Shown one piece after another: positions 57,247 through 64,000 of a DNA stretch of 64,000 nucleotides. The DNA is from Metabacillus niabensis (lineage in GTDB: Bacteria > Bacillota > Bacilli > Bacillales > Bacillaceae). The position numbers and the translations under genes were made by a program. Location: assembly GCF_020524345.1 (NCBI RefSeq), contig NZ_JAIVLH010000001.1, positions 186,001 to 250,000 of the forward strand, given 5' to 3'. How positions within the stretch are numbered: position 1 is the first letter of the stretch; each line of letters starts with the position of its first letter. The notes under the pieces are model-generated. The model was not told the DNA's origin and made no database searches. It saw only the letters and a list, made by a program, of their open reading frames with translations.

Positions 57247-57283
57247 TTATACTTTAAGAAAGTTTAACTGGATTAAAGTATAA
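57247..57283 (+). repeat. 11-bp inverted repeat in the yqgQ leader
   Basis: TTATACTTTAA (57247-57257) and TTAAAGTATAA (57273-57283) are perfect inverted copies with a 15-nt loop. A further direct copy of the core (TATACTTTA) overlaps the -10 at 57205. It could be a repressor operator or an RNA hairpin. Confidence 0.65.
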
Positions 57284-57289
57284 GAAAAG

Positions 57290-57330
57290 ACATCGACTTC
57301 CGCCACTCTTGTCAGTAAGTCGTGTTTTTC
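57290..57330 (+). terminator. Candidate attenuator in the yqgQ leader
   Basis: CGACTT (57294-57299) pairs with AAGTCG (57317-57322), extended by ACA/TGT with one bulge, then five T residues. It lies between the promoter and yqgQ with no gene upstream on this strand, so it would terminate or attenuate the yqgQ-glcK transcript. Confidence 0.55.
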
Positions 57331-57352
57331 AAAGATTGAAGTAGGTGATCAT

Positions 57353-57547
57353 GTGAATACCATTTATGATGTACAACAACTGTTGAAAAAGTTCGGCACG
57401 ATCATATACATAGGTGACCGTATAGCGGATTTAGAGCTTATGGAGGATGAAGTTAAGCAATTGTATCAATCTGGTCTTATTGAAACAAAGGTTTACCAAA
57501 TGGCTATCCTTCTTCTTAGACAAGAAATCCAAAGTTTGAAACGGTAG
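57353..57547 (+). CDS. yqgQ: YqgQ (DUF910)
   Basis: A 64-residue helical protein of the DUF910 family, starting MNTIYDVQQLLKKFGTIIYIGD. It may bind nucleic acid by family suggestion only; function unknown. The GTG start at 57353 follows GTAGGTGAT. It is conserved directly upstream of glcK in bacilli, and they likely share one transcript. Confidence 0.87.
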   Translation: MNTIYDVQQLLKKFGTIIYIGDRIADLELMEDEVKQLYQSGLIETKVYQMAILLLRQEIQSLKR

Positions 57548-57593
57548 AAAAAAGAGATCATTTATTATGAGAGTAACATTCCAAAAAGAAATG

Positions 57594-57607
57594 TGAAAAC
57601 GCTTGCC
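57594..57607 (+). promoter_or_regulatory. Candidate cre (CcpA) site before glcK
   Basis: TGAAAACGCTTGCC matches 13 of 14 positions of the cre pattern TGAAANCGNTTNCA. It lies between the yqgQ stop and the glcK start, where CcpA could act as a roadblock. Confidence 0.5.
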
Positions 57608-57645
57608 GGAGGATCCATATATAATAGTAGGAAAAGGTGATAGAA

Positions 57646-58602
57646 ATGAATGAACAATGGTTAGTAGGTATAGATTTAGGCGGAACAACAATTAAAATGG
57701 CATTTATTAATTATTACGGTGAAATTGTTGAAAAATGGGAAATTCCAACTGATAAAACAGGTAAAACCATTACAACAGATATTGCCAAAGCAATTGATAC
57801 AAAACTTGAACAAATGGGACTAACAAAGGCAAAGCTTGGTGGAATAGGAATGGGAGCACCTGGCCCGGTTAATTTAGAAAAAGGTCTTATCTATGAAACA
57901 CCAAACCTTGGTTGGGAAAATTTCCCCCTTCGTGACCATATTGAACTGGAAACAGGGCTGCCTGCTGTAATTGACAATGATGCCAATATTGCTGCACTTG
58001 GTGAAATGTGGAAGGGAGCAGGAGATGGAGCTAGAGATTTAATATGTGTAACACTTGGTACTGGTGTAGGTGGAGGGCTCATCTCCAATGGAGAAGTTAT
58101 ACACGGCATAAATGGTGCAGGTGGAGAAATCGGCCATATTACTGTTGTTCCTGATGGTGGAGCTTTATGTGGTTGCGGAAAAACAGGCTGCATTGAGACA
58201 ATTGCTTCTGCAACTGGTATAGTTAGAATAGCAAAAGAAAAACTACAATCTTCAGATGAAGAAAGTATTTTACGAAATAAATCAGATTTGAGCTCAAAAG
58301 ATGTTTTTGACGCTGTTGAGCAAGGTGATGCACTTGCGGAGGAAGTAATAGATTACGTTACTTTCCAGCTTGGTCTAGTTTTAGCTAATATTTCTAATGG
58401 GCTTAATCCAGAAAAGATTGTTATTGGTGGCGGAGTGTCTAAAGCAGGAGATCTTCTCATTTCAAAAGTGGATCACTACTTTAAACGATTTGCTTTCCCA
58501 CGTGTGGCTCAGGCAGCTTCTATTTCAGTGGCAACACTTGGAAATGATGCAGGTGTGATTGGTGGAGCATGGTTAGTAAAAACCAAACTTTTAAATAATT
58601 AA
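57646..58602 (+). CDS. glcK: Glucokinase (ROK family)
   Basis: A 318-residue ROK-family glucokinase (B. subtilis 321). The ATP-binding motif is [10 protein letters not shown], the sugar-binding part [22 protein letters not shown], and the ROK zinc motif GCGKTGCIE with the preceding His (GEIGHITV). It phosphorylates free glucose, for example from trehalose or maltose. ATG 57646 has AAGGTGA 8 nt upstream; GTG 57637 is less likely. A terminator follows. Confidence 0.96.
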   Translation: MNEQWLVGIDLGGTTIKMAFINYYGEIVEKWEIPTDKTGKTITTDIAKAIDTKLEQMGLTKAKLGGIGMGAPGPVNLEKGLIYETPNLGWENFPLRDHIELETGLPAVIDNDANIAALGEMWKGAGDGARDLICVTLGTGVGGGLISNGEVIHGINGAGGEIGHITVVPDGGALCGCGKTGCIETIASATGIVRIAKEKLQSSDEESILRNKSDLSSKDVFDAVEQGDALAEEVIDYVTFQLGLVLANISNGLNPEKIVIGGGVSKAGDLLISKVDHYFKRFAFPRVAQAASISVATLGNDAGVIGGAWLVKTKLLNN

Positions 58603-58620
58603 ATGTAAATAGGTAATAGT

Positions 58621-58656
58621 AAAAAGGAGCTTCATTTGATGATGATGCTCCTTTTT
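58621..58656 (+). terminator. Terminator after glcK
   Basis: AAAAAGGAGC (58621-58630) pairs with GCTCCTTTTT (58647-58656). Confidence 0.9.
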
Positions 58657-58734
58657 CATTTCATCATATCGTTTTAGTGATAAGGGCGAATTTATGACAT
58701 TTATTTTTCAGAATCTTTAAACTTTGCATACAAA

Positions 58735-58762
58735 CGAAACTTTTTAGGTTTTGAAACGTCTA
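58735..58762 (+). promoter_or_regulatory. ECF-type promoter before the LTA synthase gene
   Basis: CGAAAC (58735-58740) and CGTCTA (58757-58762) are separated by exactly 16 nt, the pattern of envelope-stress ECF sigma factors (sigma-M, X, V or W group; consensus TGAAAC and CGTC). It lies in the 349-nt gap 58603-58951. Confidence 0.6.
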
Positions 58763-58834
58763 ATAGTAGGGTATAGAGAATATGCTAAACATTATAATTC
58801 TATCAGGCTATTGTAATGACAATATTAAAAAGCA

Positions 58835-58863
58835 TTGATTTTTTGTAAAGAAAGTATTAAGAT
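58835..58863 (+). promoter_or_regulatory. Candidate sigma-A promoter for the LTA synthase gene
   Basis: TTGATT (58835-58840) and TAAGAT (58858-58863) with a 17-nt spacer, about 88 nt before the GTG start. Confidence 0.5.
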
Positions 58864-58951
58864 ATGTTTTAGTGTGCAACACTTAACCTAATAATTGGAA
58901 AATATAAAAGAGATAAGCGTGTCTGCCCTATGGGATGAGGAGGTAGTAGCT

Positions 58952-60853
58952 GTGCGCAAGAAATCTTTTTCGAAAATCTCATTTTTACTCTTAGCAACAT
59001 TATTTCTTTGGATAAAAACGTATATTGTCTATAAAACTAGCTTCGATATTAAAATTGAAAATTTCACACAAGAGTTTATTCTGTTTATAAACCCTTTAAG
59101 CTTTTTATTATTACTATTCGGGTTTGGGTTGTTCTTGAAAGAAAAGAATAGAAACCGATATATCTTTGGAGCAAGTATCTTTGTAACAGTACTTTTACTT
59201 GCAAATATGGTTTTCTATCGATTTTTTAATGATTTCTTAACAATACCGGTATTATTTCAGACAAGCAACATGGGAGATTTAGGAAGTAGTATTACAAACC
59301 TATTTTTACCAACAGATATTTTAATGTTTGTTGATATTGTGATTCTATATTGGTTATTAAGAAAACCAGCGTTTAGAACATTGTCGGTACTAACCAAAAA
59401 AGAAAAATCAGCTTACTTTCTTTTAGTCGCTTCCGTTTTTTTCTTTAATTTAGGGTTAGCTGAAGCGGAACGCCCACAGCTTTTAACACGTTCATTTGAC
59501 CGCGAAATGCTTGTGAAAAATATAAGTGTATTTAACTTTCATATCTATGATGCTGTCCTTCAATCTAAAACGTCTGCTCAACGTGCCTTAGCAGATAGTG
59601 ACAGCTTAACTGAGATTGAGAACTATGTGAATGCAAATCGTAAAGAACCCCAAGATGATCTTTTTGGAATTGCAAAAGATCGAAATGTAATATTATTATC
59701 ACTTGAATCGTTACAAAGCTTTGTTATTAATGAGCAGTTAAATGGAGAAGAGATTACTCCGTTCTTAAACGACTTAATCAATGAAAGCTATTACTTTGAG
59801 AACTTTTATCACCAAACGGGTCAAGGTAAAACATCTGACTCGGAGTTTTTAGTGGATAATTCTTTATATCCATTAGGAAGAGGAGCTGTCTTCTTCACAA
59901 ATAGTAATAACGAGTATACTGCTACACCTGAAATTTTAAAAGAACATGGATATTACTCATCGATATTTCATGCAAACAATAAAAGCTTTTGGAATCGTGA
60001 TCTAATGTATCAAGCATTCGGGTATGATCGTTTCTACGATGTGAATGATTATGAAGTCACAGAAGAAAATTCAATTGGTTGGGGATTAAAAGATATTGAT
60101 TTCTTCGAACAATCTGTTAAGCACATGGATGAATTACCACAACCATTTTATACGAGATTAATTACTCTAACGAATCACTTTCCATTTGAATTAGGGGAAG
60201 AAGACCGATTAATAGACGAATTTGATTCAAACAGTAAAACATTAAATCAGTATATCCCGACAGTTCGCTATATGGATGAATCTGTGAAACGTTTCTTCGA
60301 AGAACTGAAGAAAACAGACGTATATGAAAATTCAATTATCATTTTGTATGGTGATCATTATGGAATTTCAGAAAATCACAATGTGGCAATGGAGAAATTC
60401 CTAGGAAAAGAAATTACGCCATTTGAGTCCATTCAATTACAACGTGTTCCATTTATTGTTCATATACCGGGTGTTACTGATAAAGAACCTCAAACTTTTA
60501 CAAAGGTTGCAGGACAAATTGATATCCGTCCAACAATCATGAGCTTACTTGGTATCGACGCAAGCGATCAAATTCAATTTGGTACAGATGTTTTTTCCGA
60601 AGATAAATTATCATTTACGGTCCTTAGAGATGGAAGCTTCATCACAGAGAATAATATTTACACAAAAGGTTTCTGTTATGATAAAGAAACCGGTGAGCCG
60701 ACAGATCAATCTGTTTGTGAACCATATATGGAAAAAGCCAAACAAGAATTAAATTATTCTGATGAAGTGATCTATGGAGATTTACTCCGATTTTACGGAG
60801 ATAACCCTACAGAAGTAGAGGAAACAGAGGCTGCTGGGTCTAAAGAGGAATGA
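58952..60853 (+). CDS. yqgS: LTA synthase-type protein (YqgS-like)
   Basis: A 633-residue type IV LTA synthase homologue (B. subtilis YqgS about 638). Five N-terminal membrane segments (about 8-190) anchor an outer sulfatase-like domain with the nucleophile Thr in [10 protein letters not shown] (about residue 291) and metal ligands in [13 protein letters not shown]. It transfers glycerol phosphate from phosphatidylglycerol to build lipoteichoic acid. GTG 58952 has GAGGAGG upstream; the longer frame from 58895 is rejected. B. subtilis has four paralogues, so the exact role is uncertain. Confidence 0.93.
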   Translation: MRKKSFSKISFLLLATLFLWIKTYIVYKTSFDIKIENFTQEFILFINPLSFLLLLFGFGLFLKEKNRNRYIFGASIFVTVLLLANMVFYRFFNDFLTIPVLFQTSNMGDLGSSITNLFLPTDILMFVDIVILYWLLRKPAFRTLSVLTKKEKSAYFLLVASVFFFNLGLAEAERPQLLTRSFDREMLVKNISVFNFHIYDAVLQSKTSAQRALADSDSLTEIENYVNANRKEPQDDLFGIAKDRNVILLSLESLQSFVINEQLNGEEITPFLNDLINESYYFENFYHQTGQGKTSDSEFLVDNSLYPLGRGAVFFTNSNNEYTATPEILKEHGYYSSIFHANNKSFWNRDLMYQAFGYDRFYDVNDYEVTEENSIGWGLKDIDFFEQSVKHMDELPQPFYTRLITLTNHFPFELGEEDRLIDEFDSNSKTLNQYIPTVRYMDESVKRFFEELKKTDVYENSIIILYGDHYGISENHNVAMEKFLGKEITPFESIQLQRVPFIVHIPGVTDKEPQTFTKVAGQIDIRPTIMSLLGIDASDQIQFGTDVFSEDKLSFTVLRDGSFITENNIYTKGFCYDKETGEPTDQSVCEPYMEKAKQELNYSDEVIYGDLLRFYGDNPTEVEETEAAGSKEE

Positions 60854-60859
60854 CACTTT

Positions 60860-60890
60860 AGGACTGACTTATTCCAAGTCAGTCCTTTTC
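60860..60890 (+). terminator. Terminator after yqgS
   Basis: AGGACTGACTT (60860-60870) pairs perfectly with AAGTCAGTCCT (60876-60886), 11 bp, then TTTT. Confidence 0.93.
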
Positions 60891-60984
60891 TATTTCATTT
60901 ATTGATAAATAGATAAGATTAAAACAACAATTGGTCAAATCAGTCATAGGCTATAGTAAGTAATTAGGTAATGGAGGTTTGATG

Positions 60985-61911
60985 ATGACCATTCAAAAAA
61001 ATACTGAAAACATTGAAGGGAACCCTCTTCATACAAAAAAGCCTTATAGCTCTGATGAATTGTATGATGATCTTGCTAAACTAGAAAATATGTACCCTTT
61101 TATTAAACGAAACATTATTGGTTATAGTGTATTAGGTAAACCAATTATGGAGGTCATGATCGGGAATGGACCTAAGAAAATTCATATGAATGGATCCTTT
61201 CATGCCAATGAGTGGATTACGACAAGTATTATGATGCATTGGTTACATGAGTATCTTGAATTAGTAAGTAAAAACTCATCCGATAAAGAACAGGATATGA
61301 TCGCTCTTTATAAAAACACGACACTATCATTTGTTCCAATGGTAAATCCTGATGGAGTTGATCTTGTTTTAAATGGGATTCCTGATGTAACTGAGTATGA
61401 AGCAGCACTTTTGCAGATGAATGACTTAAGTATTGATTTTTCACAATGGAAAGCCAATATTAGAGGTATAGATTTGAATAATCAATATCCGGTTAATTGG
61501 GAGATCGAGAAACAGCGAAAAATACCAAAAGCTCCTGCTCCACGGGACTATCCAGGAGATGCTCCTCTTACAGAGCCAGAAGCAATTGCTCTTGCAGAAT
61601 TAGTAGAAAAAGCGAATTTTGATCGTGTCCTGGCATTTCACACACAAGGGGAAGAAATTTACTGGGGATATTTACGTAAGGAACCAGAGGAAGCTGAACA
61701 CATCGTAAAAGAATTCGAAAAGCTAAGTGGATATAAAGCTGTGCGTGATATTGACAGTCATGCAGGATTTAGAGATTGGTATGTGAATAAGTGGAGAAAG
61801 CCAGGTTTTACAATTGAACTAGGAAATGGCGTAAACCCTCTTCCATTTGATCAGTTTGATGAAATCTATAAAAAAAGTAAAGGAATCTTTTATTCAGCAC
61901 TTTATATGTGA
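60985..61911 (+). CDS. yqgT: M14-family zinc carboxypeptidase/endopeptidase (YqgT-like)
   Basis: A 308-residue M14 peptidase. Zinc ligands are in SFHANEW (H-x2-E) and FHTQGEEIYW (His), and the catalytic Glu in FTIELGNGVNPLP near the C-terminus. The B. subtilis neighbour YqgT is a gamma-D-glutamyl-diamino acid endopeptidase for wall peptides. This protein has no signal peptide and no LysM repeats. Starts at 60979, 60982 and 60985 are possible; 60985 places GGAGG 7 nt upstream. Confidence 0.9.
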   Translation: MTIQKNTENIEGNPLHTKKPYSSDELYDDLAKLENMYPFIKRNIIGYSVLGKPIMEVMIGNGPKKIHMNGSFHANEWITTSIMMHWLHEYLELVSKNSSDKEQDMIALYKNTTLSFVPMVNPDGVDLVLNGIPDVTEYEAALLQMNDLSIDFSQWKANIRGIDLNNQYPVNWEIEKQRKIPKAPAPRDYPGDAPLTEPEAIALAELVEKANFDRVLAFHTQGEEIYWGYLRKEPEEAEHIVKEFEKLSGYKAVRDIDSHAGFRDWYVNKWRKPGFTIELGNGVNPLPFDQFDEIYKKSKGIFYSALYM

Positions 61912-61917
61912 AGTCCC

Positions 61918-61954
61918 AGAGTGGTATTTGTATCAACTTTGCCACTCTTCTTTC
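61918..61954 (+). terminator. Terminator after yqgT
   Basis: AGAGTGG (61918-61924) pairs with CCACTCT (61942-61948), followed by TCTTTC. Confidence 0.75.
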
Positions 61955-62151
61955 AAAAAAAATATAAAATTTAAGATGAAATTACGAGGATTGACATAGC
62001 TTTTTAAATAAAAAGTATGTTACTTTATATGAGGTATGCTCACCACTTTTTTGTGAATGAATGGAGAAAAAATGAAACATCTTCTATATTCAAACGTATA
62101 GTTTAGTAGGACAAGAATTATAATTGATTTTTAGGAGAGCAAGGTGAGAAA

Positions 62152-63279
62152 ATGTTGATGAGATTAACAAAGTTATTTTCCATCATGTTGTTAATCCAGC
62201 TTTTTTTATCAGGATGTATTCCATCTCATCAACAGGAGAATAACCAAGAACCACAACCTAGCAGAGAGAGAATCATTCAAGAAGAAAAAGAATCGGAAAA
62301 CCAACCTGAAGAAAAGAAAATGAACCTGCAATTGGACATTAAAGAGGAATTATTTCACTCTGTTGCTGATTGGTTGGATGACGAAACAGTTCTATATATT
62401 GTAAATAATGCAGAAGGCTCTGAAGTCCATACATACAACTTATATACAGGGGATACTAAATTATTTTACAAATCCGAAGATCCAATTGTTCAAATGAAGG
62501 CAAACGAGGACAATAGTTTGTTCTTTGTCCAAACAAGTCCATCTAGCTATGAGGCGGAATTGCTTTTTCTTAATCGTGAGGGTGATATTCAGTATCAAAC
62601 AGAGATTGAATCTTATGAACTTTCATTTACATGGAATCAAGTTAATCCTGATCAGCTTTTTGTCACAAGCTTTAATGAAGACTGGTCATATTCTACAAAA
62701 CTCATTGATATACATAATGATCAGGTCATGGAAAATCCTGTAGACATTCCTTTTATCCAATGGGTTAACAATAATCAGGTCTCCTATATAAAATGGGATC
62801 AGGAAGAACCTTCTTTGACTGCACCATTGTATATGTATAATCTAAAAGACCATACAGAGACGTTACTATCTGAACAAGTTGTAGCGAATACAAATTTTCC
62901 AAATCTCATAACGGCAATAGAATTAATTGATGAAAAAGGGACAGCTGTTGTCCGTTTTTATGATAGTGATAGTCAGGAGAAATTAGCAGAGATGTCTACA
63001 AGATTGGTTGCTCTTTATTCTGATTGGTCTATTCCGTATCATGATTTGGACAAGGAAGAAAACTTATTTTACATATTTGAAGTAAATGAAGAAAAAAATG
63101 ATTTTACTCTTGTTTCTTTCTCACCGGATACATCTAAGAAGAAGGTCATTTTTGAAAGTATTGAAAATTTTCAAATAAAACTCTCACCTAATGGAGAATT
63201 TGCTCTTTATGGCCCAAGATTTGAAAAGATGTTAGATTTAAATAATCAGTCGGTAAAAGAACTCATTAACCTAAACTGA
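62152..63279 (+). CDS. yqgU: YqgU-like lipoprotein
   Basis: A 375-residue lipoprotein. The signal peptide ends in the lipobox LFLSGC (Cys22), followed by a Gln/Glu/Pro-rich linker (23-60) and a beta-propeller-like domain with repeated blade motifs (DDETVLYIVNNAEGSEVHTY, DQLFVTSFNEDWSYSTKLI). Function unknown; likely an outer-face sensor or scaffold. AAGGTGAG precedes the ATG. yqgV follows after 20 nt. Confidence 0.86.
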   Translation: MLMRLTKLFSIMLLIQLFLSGCIPSHQQENNQEPQPSRERIIQEEKESENQPEEKKMNLQLDIKEELFHSVADWLDDETVLYIVNNAEGSEVHTYNLYTGDTKLFYKSEDPIVQMKANEDNSLFFVQTSPSSYEAELLFLNREGDIQYQTEIESYELSFTWNQVNPDQLFVTSFNEDWSYSTKLIDIHNDQVMENPVDIPFIQWVNNNQVSYIKWDQEEPSLTAPLYMYNLKDHTETLLSEQVVANTNFPNLITAIELIDEKGTAVVRFYDSDSQEKLAEMSTRLVALYSDWSIPYHDLDKEENLFYIFEVNEEKNDFTLVSFSPDTSKKKVIFESIENFQIKLSPNGEFALYGPRFEKMLDLNNQSVKELINLN

Positions 63280-63299
63280 GATTGAAAGGACGAATTTTT

Positions 63300-63614
63300 A
63301 TGGCAATAGTAGATGTAACGGTAATTCCTTTAGGAACCACGACACCAAGTGTTAGTGAATATGTTGCTGATATTCAACACATCTTAAAGAAATTTGAAGA
63401 AGAAGGAAAAATTAAATATAAGTTAACACCAATGAATACGATTATTGAGGGAGAACTACCTACTCTTTTTCAAGTAATATCAGCTATTCATGAGGCACCA
63501 TTTCAAAAAGGAATTCAAAGGGTTGCAACAAATATTAGAATTGATGATCGTAGAGACAAAAAAACAACGATGGAAGGCAAATTGGAAAGTGTTGAAAAAC
63601 ACTTACTAAAATGA
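63300..63614 (+). CDS. yqgV: YqgV, MTH1187/thiamine-binding-like family protein
   Basis: A 104-residue ferredoxin-fold protein of the DUF77/MTH1187 family (MAIVDVTVIPLGTTTPSVSEYV). Relatives bind thiamine or related ligands; not a transporter itself. ATG 63300 follows GAAAGGACG; length equals B. subtilis YqgV. It is probably in an operon with the lipoprotein gene. Confidence 0.92.
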   Translation: MAIVDVTVIPLGTTTPSVSEYVADIQHILKKFEEEGKIKYKLTPMNTIIEGELPTLFQVISAIHEAPFQKGIQRVATNIRIDDRRDKKTTMEGKLESVEKHLLK

Positions 63615-63623
63615 ATGAAAGTA

Positions 63624-63656
63624 AAAAAACCCTTAGCCGCAGCTAAGGGGTTTGCA
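63624..63656 (-). terminator. Terminator between yqgV and yqgW
   Basis: CCCTTAGC (63630-63637) pairs with GCTAAGGG (63642-63649), extended by A and T runs. The A run on the left makes it strongest for yqgW on the minus strand; it probably serves both. Confidence 0.88.
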
Positions 63657-63663
63657 TTTCTTG

Positions 63664-63837
63664 TTAATGCGCAGTCGGAAAGCCGTGATGGATAAATGTC
63701 ATGACAGCAAACCATCCGAATACAGCTAATGTACCAAATGCAAAGAATGCACCAAGAAGGTTCTTGTCTTTTAGTGAACGAATAAATCCGAAGATCGCAA
63801 GAATGGTAACAAGTGCGAAGATGATAACTAAGCCCAT
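63664..63837 (-). CDS. yqgW: YqgW-like DUF2759 membrane protein
   Basis: A 57-residue protein with two membrane helices (VIIFALVTILAIFGFIRS and LLGAFFAFGTLAVFGWFAV) and a His-containing tail (FIHHGFPTAH), matching the DUF2759/YqgW family. Function unknown. AAGGGGG precedes the ATG on the minus strand. It is convergent with yqgV. Confidence 0.85.
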   Translation of the reverse strand: MGLVIIFALVTILAIFGFIRSLKDKNLLGAFFAFGTLAVFGWFAVMTFIHHGFPTAH

Positions 63838-63888
63838 TAAAAAGCCCCCTTACTATGTAGATCATTTTCGTAAAATCATGTTAGATTT

Positions 63889-63917
63889 TTCATAAACTTA
63901 AATATACAAAATAACAA
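63889..63917 (-). promoter_or_regulatory. Candidate sigma-A promoter for yqgW
   Basis: On the minus strand TTGTTA (63917-63912) and TATGAA (63894-63889) are 17 nt apart, about 50 nt before yqgW. Confidence 0.5.
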
Positions 63918-64000
63918 GTCCTTCTAATATTTTAATCGGTTTCATAGCGTTTGTCGAGCTTATTTTCCATATCTGTCAAATACAATCCATGTCTTATTAT

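Overview
The window is a 64 kb piece of a low-GC, endospore-forming Bacillaceae chromosome. Gene content and order follow the Bacillus subtilis 168 segment from yqeY to yqgW almost gene for gene. The spore genes (yqfC, yqfD, a GerA-family germination protein), the glycine T-box, the sigma-W-type promoter and the Zur and PhoP systems all fit that group. I see no rRNA, tRNA, CRISPR array, insertion sequence, prophage gene or integrase. The sequence reads as stable core genome, with small lineage-specific differences.

Layout. 1-6.1 kb: end of yqeY, a sigma-W-type envelope-stress operon (yqeZ-floA-yqfB), the sporulation pair yqfC-yqfD, and phoH. 6.3-15.1 kb: c-di-AMP hydrolase pgpH, ybeY, dgkA, cdd, era, yqzL, recO, and glyQS behind a T-box leader. 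15.3-20.7 kb: ccpN and yqfL (gluconeogenesis control), then the macromolecular-synthesis operon yqxD-dnaG-sigA. 20.8-28.6 kb: an unknown membrane protein, cytochrome c550, trmK, yqfO, ispH (minus), yqfQ (minus), cshB, nfo, yqfT (minus). 28.7-34.8 kb: zinc uptake znuC-znuB-zur, a nucleotidase, small proteins, ispG, a LysM protein and a DUF1189 protein. 35-46.7 kb: a Na/Pi cotransporter, a chemoreceptor, a DUF456 protein, sodA, an MFS transporter, then the phosphate system pstS-pstC-pstA-pstB and phoU behind a clear PhoP box. 46.7-57 kb: yqzC/yqzD, a DUF4912-like protein coupled to a glycosyltransferase, rpmG, yqgN, a DUF92 protein, yqgO, rhomboid protease gluP, an unknown anchored protein, a GerA/SpoVAF-like protein and a CstA-type transporter. 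57-64 kb: yqgQ-glcK behind an unusual leader, an LTA-synthase-type protein, an M14 peptidase, a lipoprotein, yqgV and yqgW.

Differences from the B. subtilis layout (from memory): no penicillin-binding protein gene (pbpA) between yqgE and pstS; one pstB followed by phoU; znuCB placed directly in front of zur; and extra genes (Na/Pi transporter, chemoreceptor, GerA-like protein, DUF92 protein, CstA).

I found no convincing large undescribed system. The best leads are regulatory: a sigma-E-type promoter lying inside the hairpin of the terminator that precedes yqfC; a two-hairpin leader in front of yqgQ-glcK; a reverse-oriented PhoP-like box near the Na/Pi transporter; ECF-type promoters; and a perfect Shine-Dalgarno followed by ATA in the DUF456 gene. 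Protein-level leads are the DUF4912-like/glycosyltransferase pair and a free-standing MltG-type LysM-like domain (YqzC). All promoter, operator and RNA-structure calls are by eye and untested.
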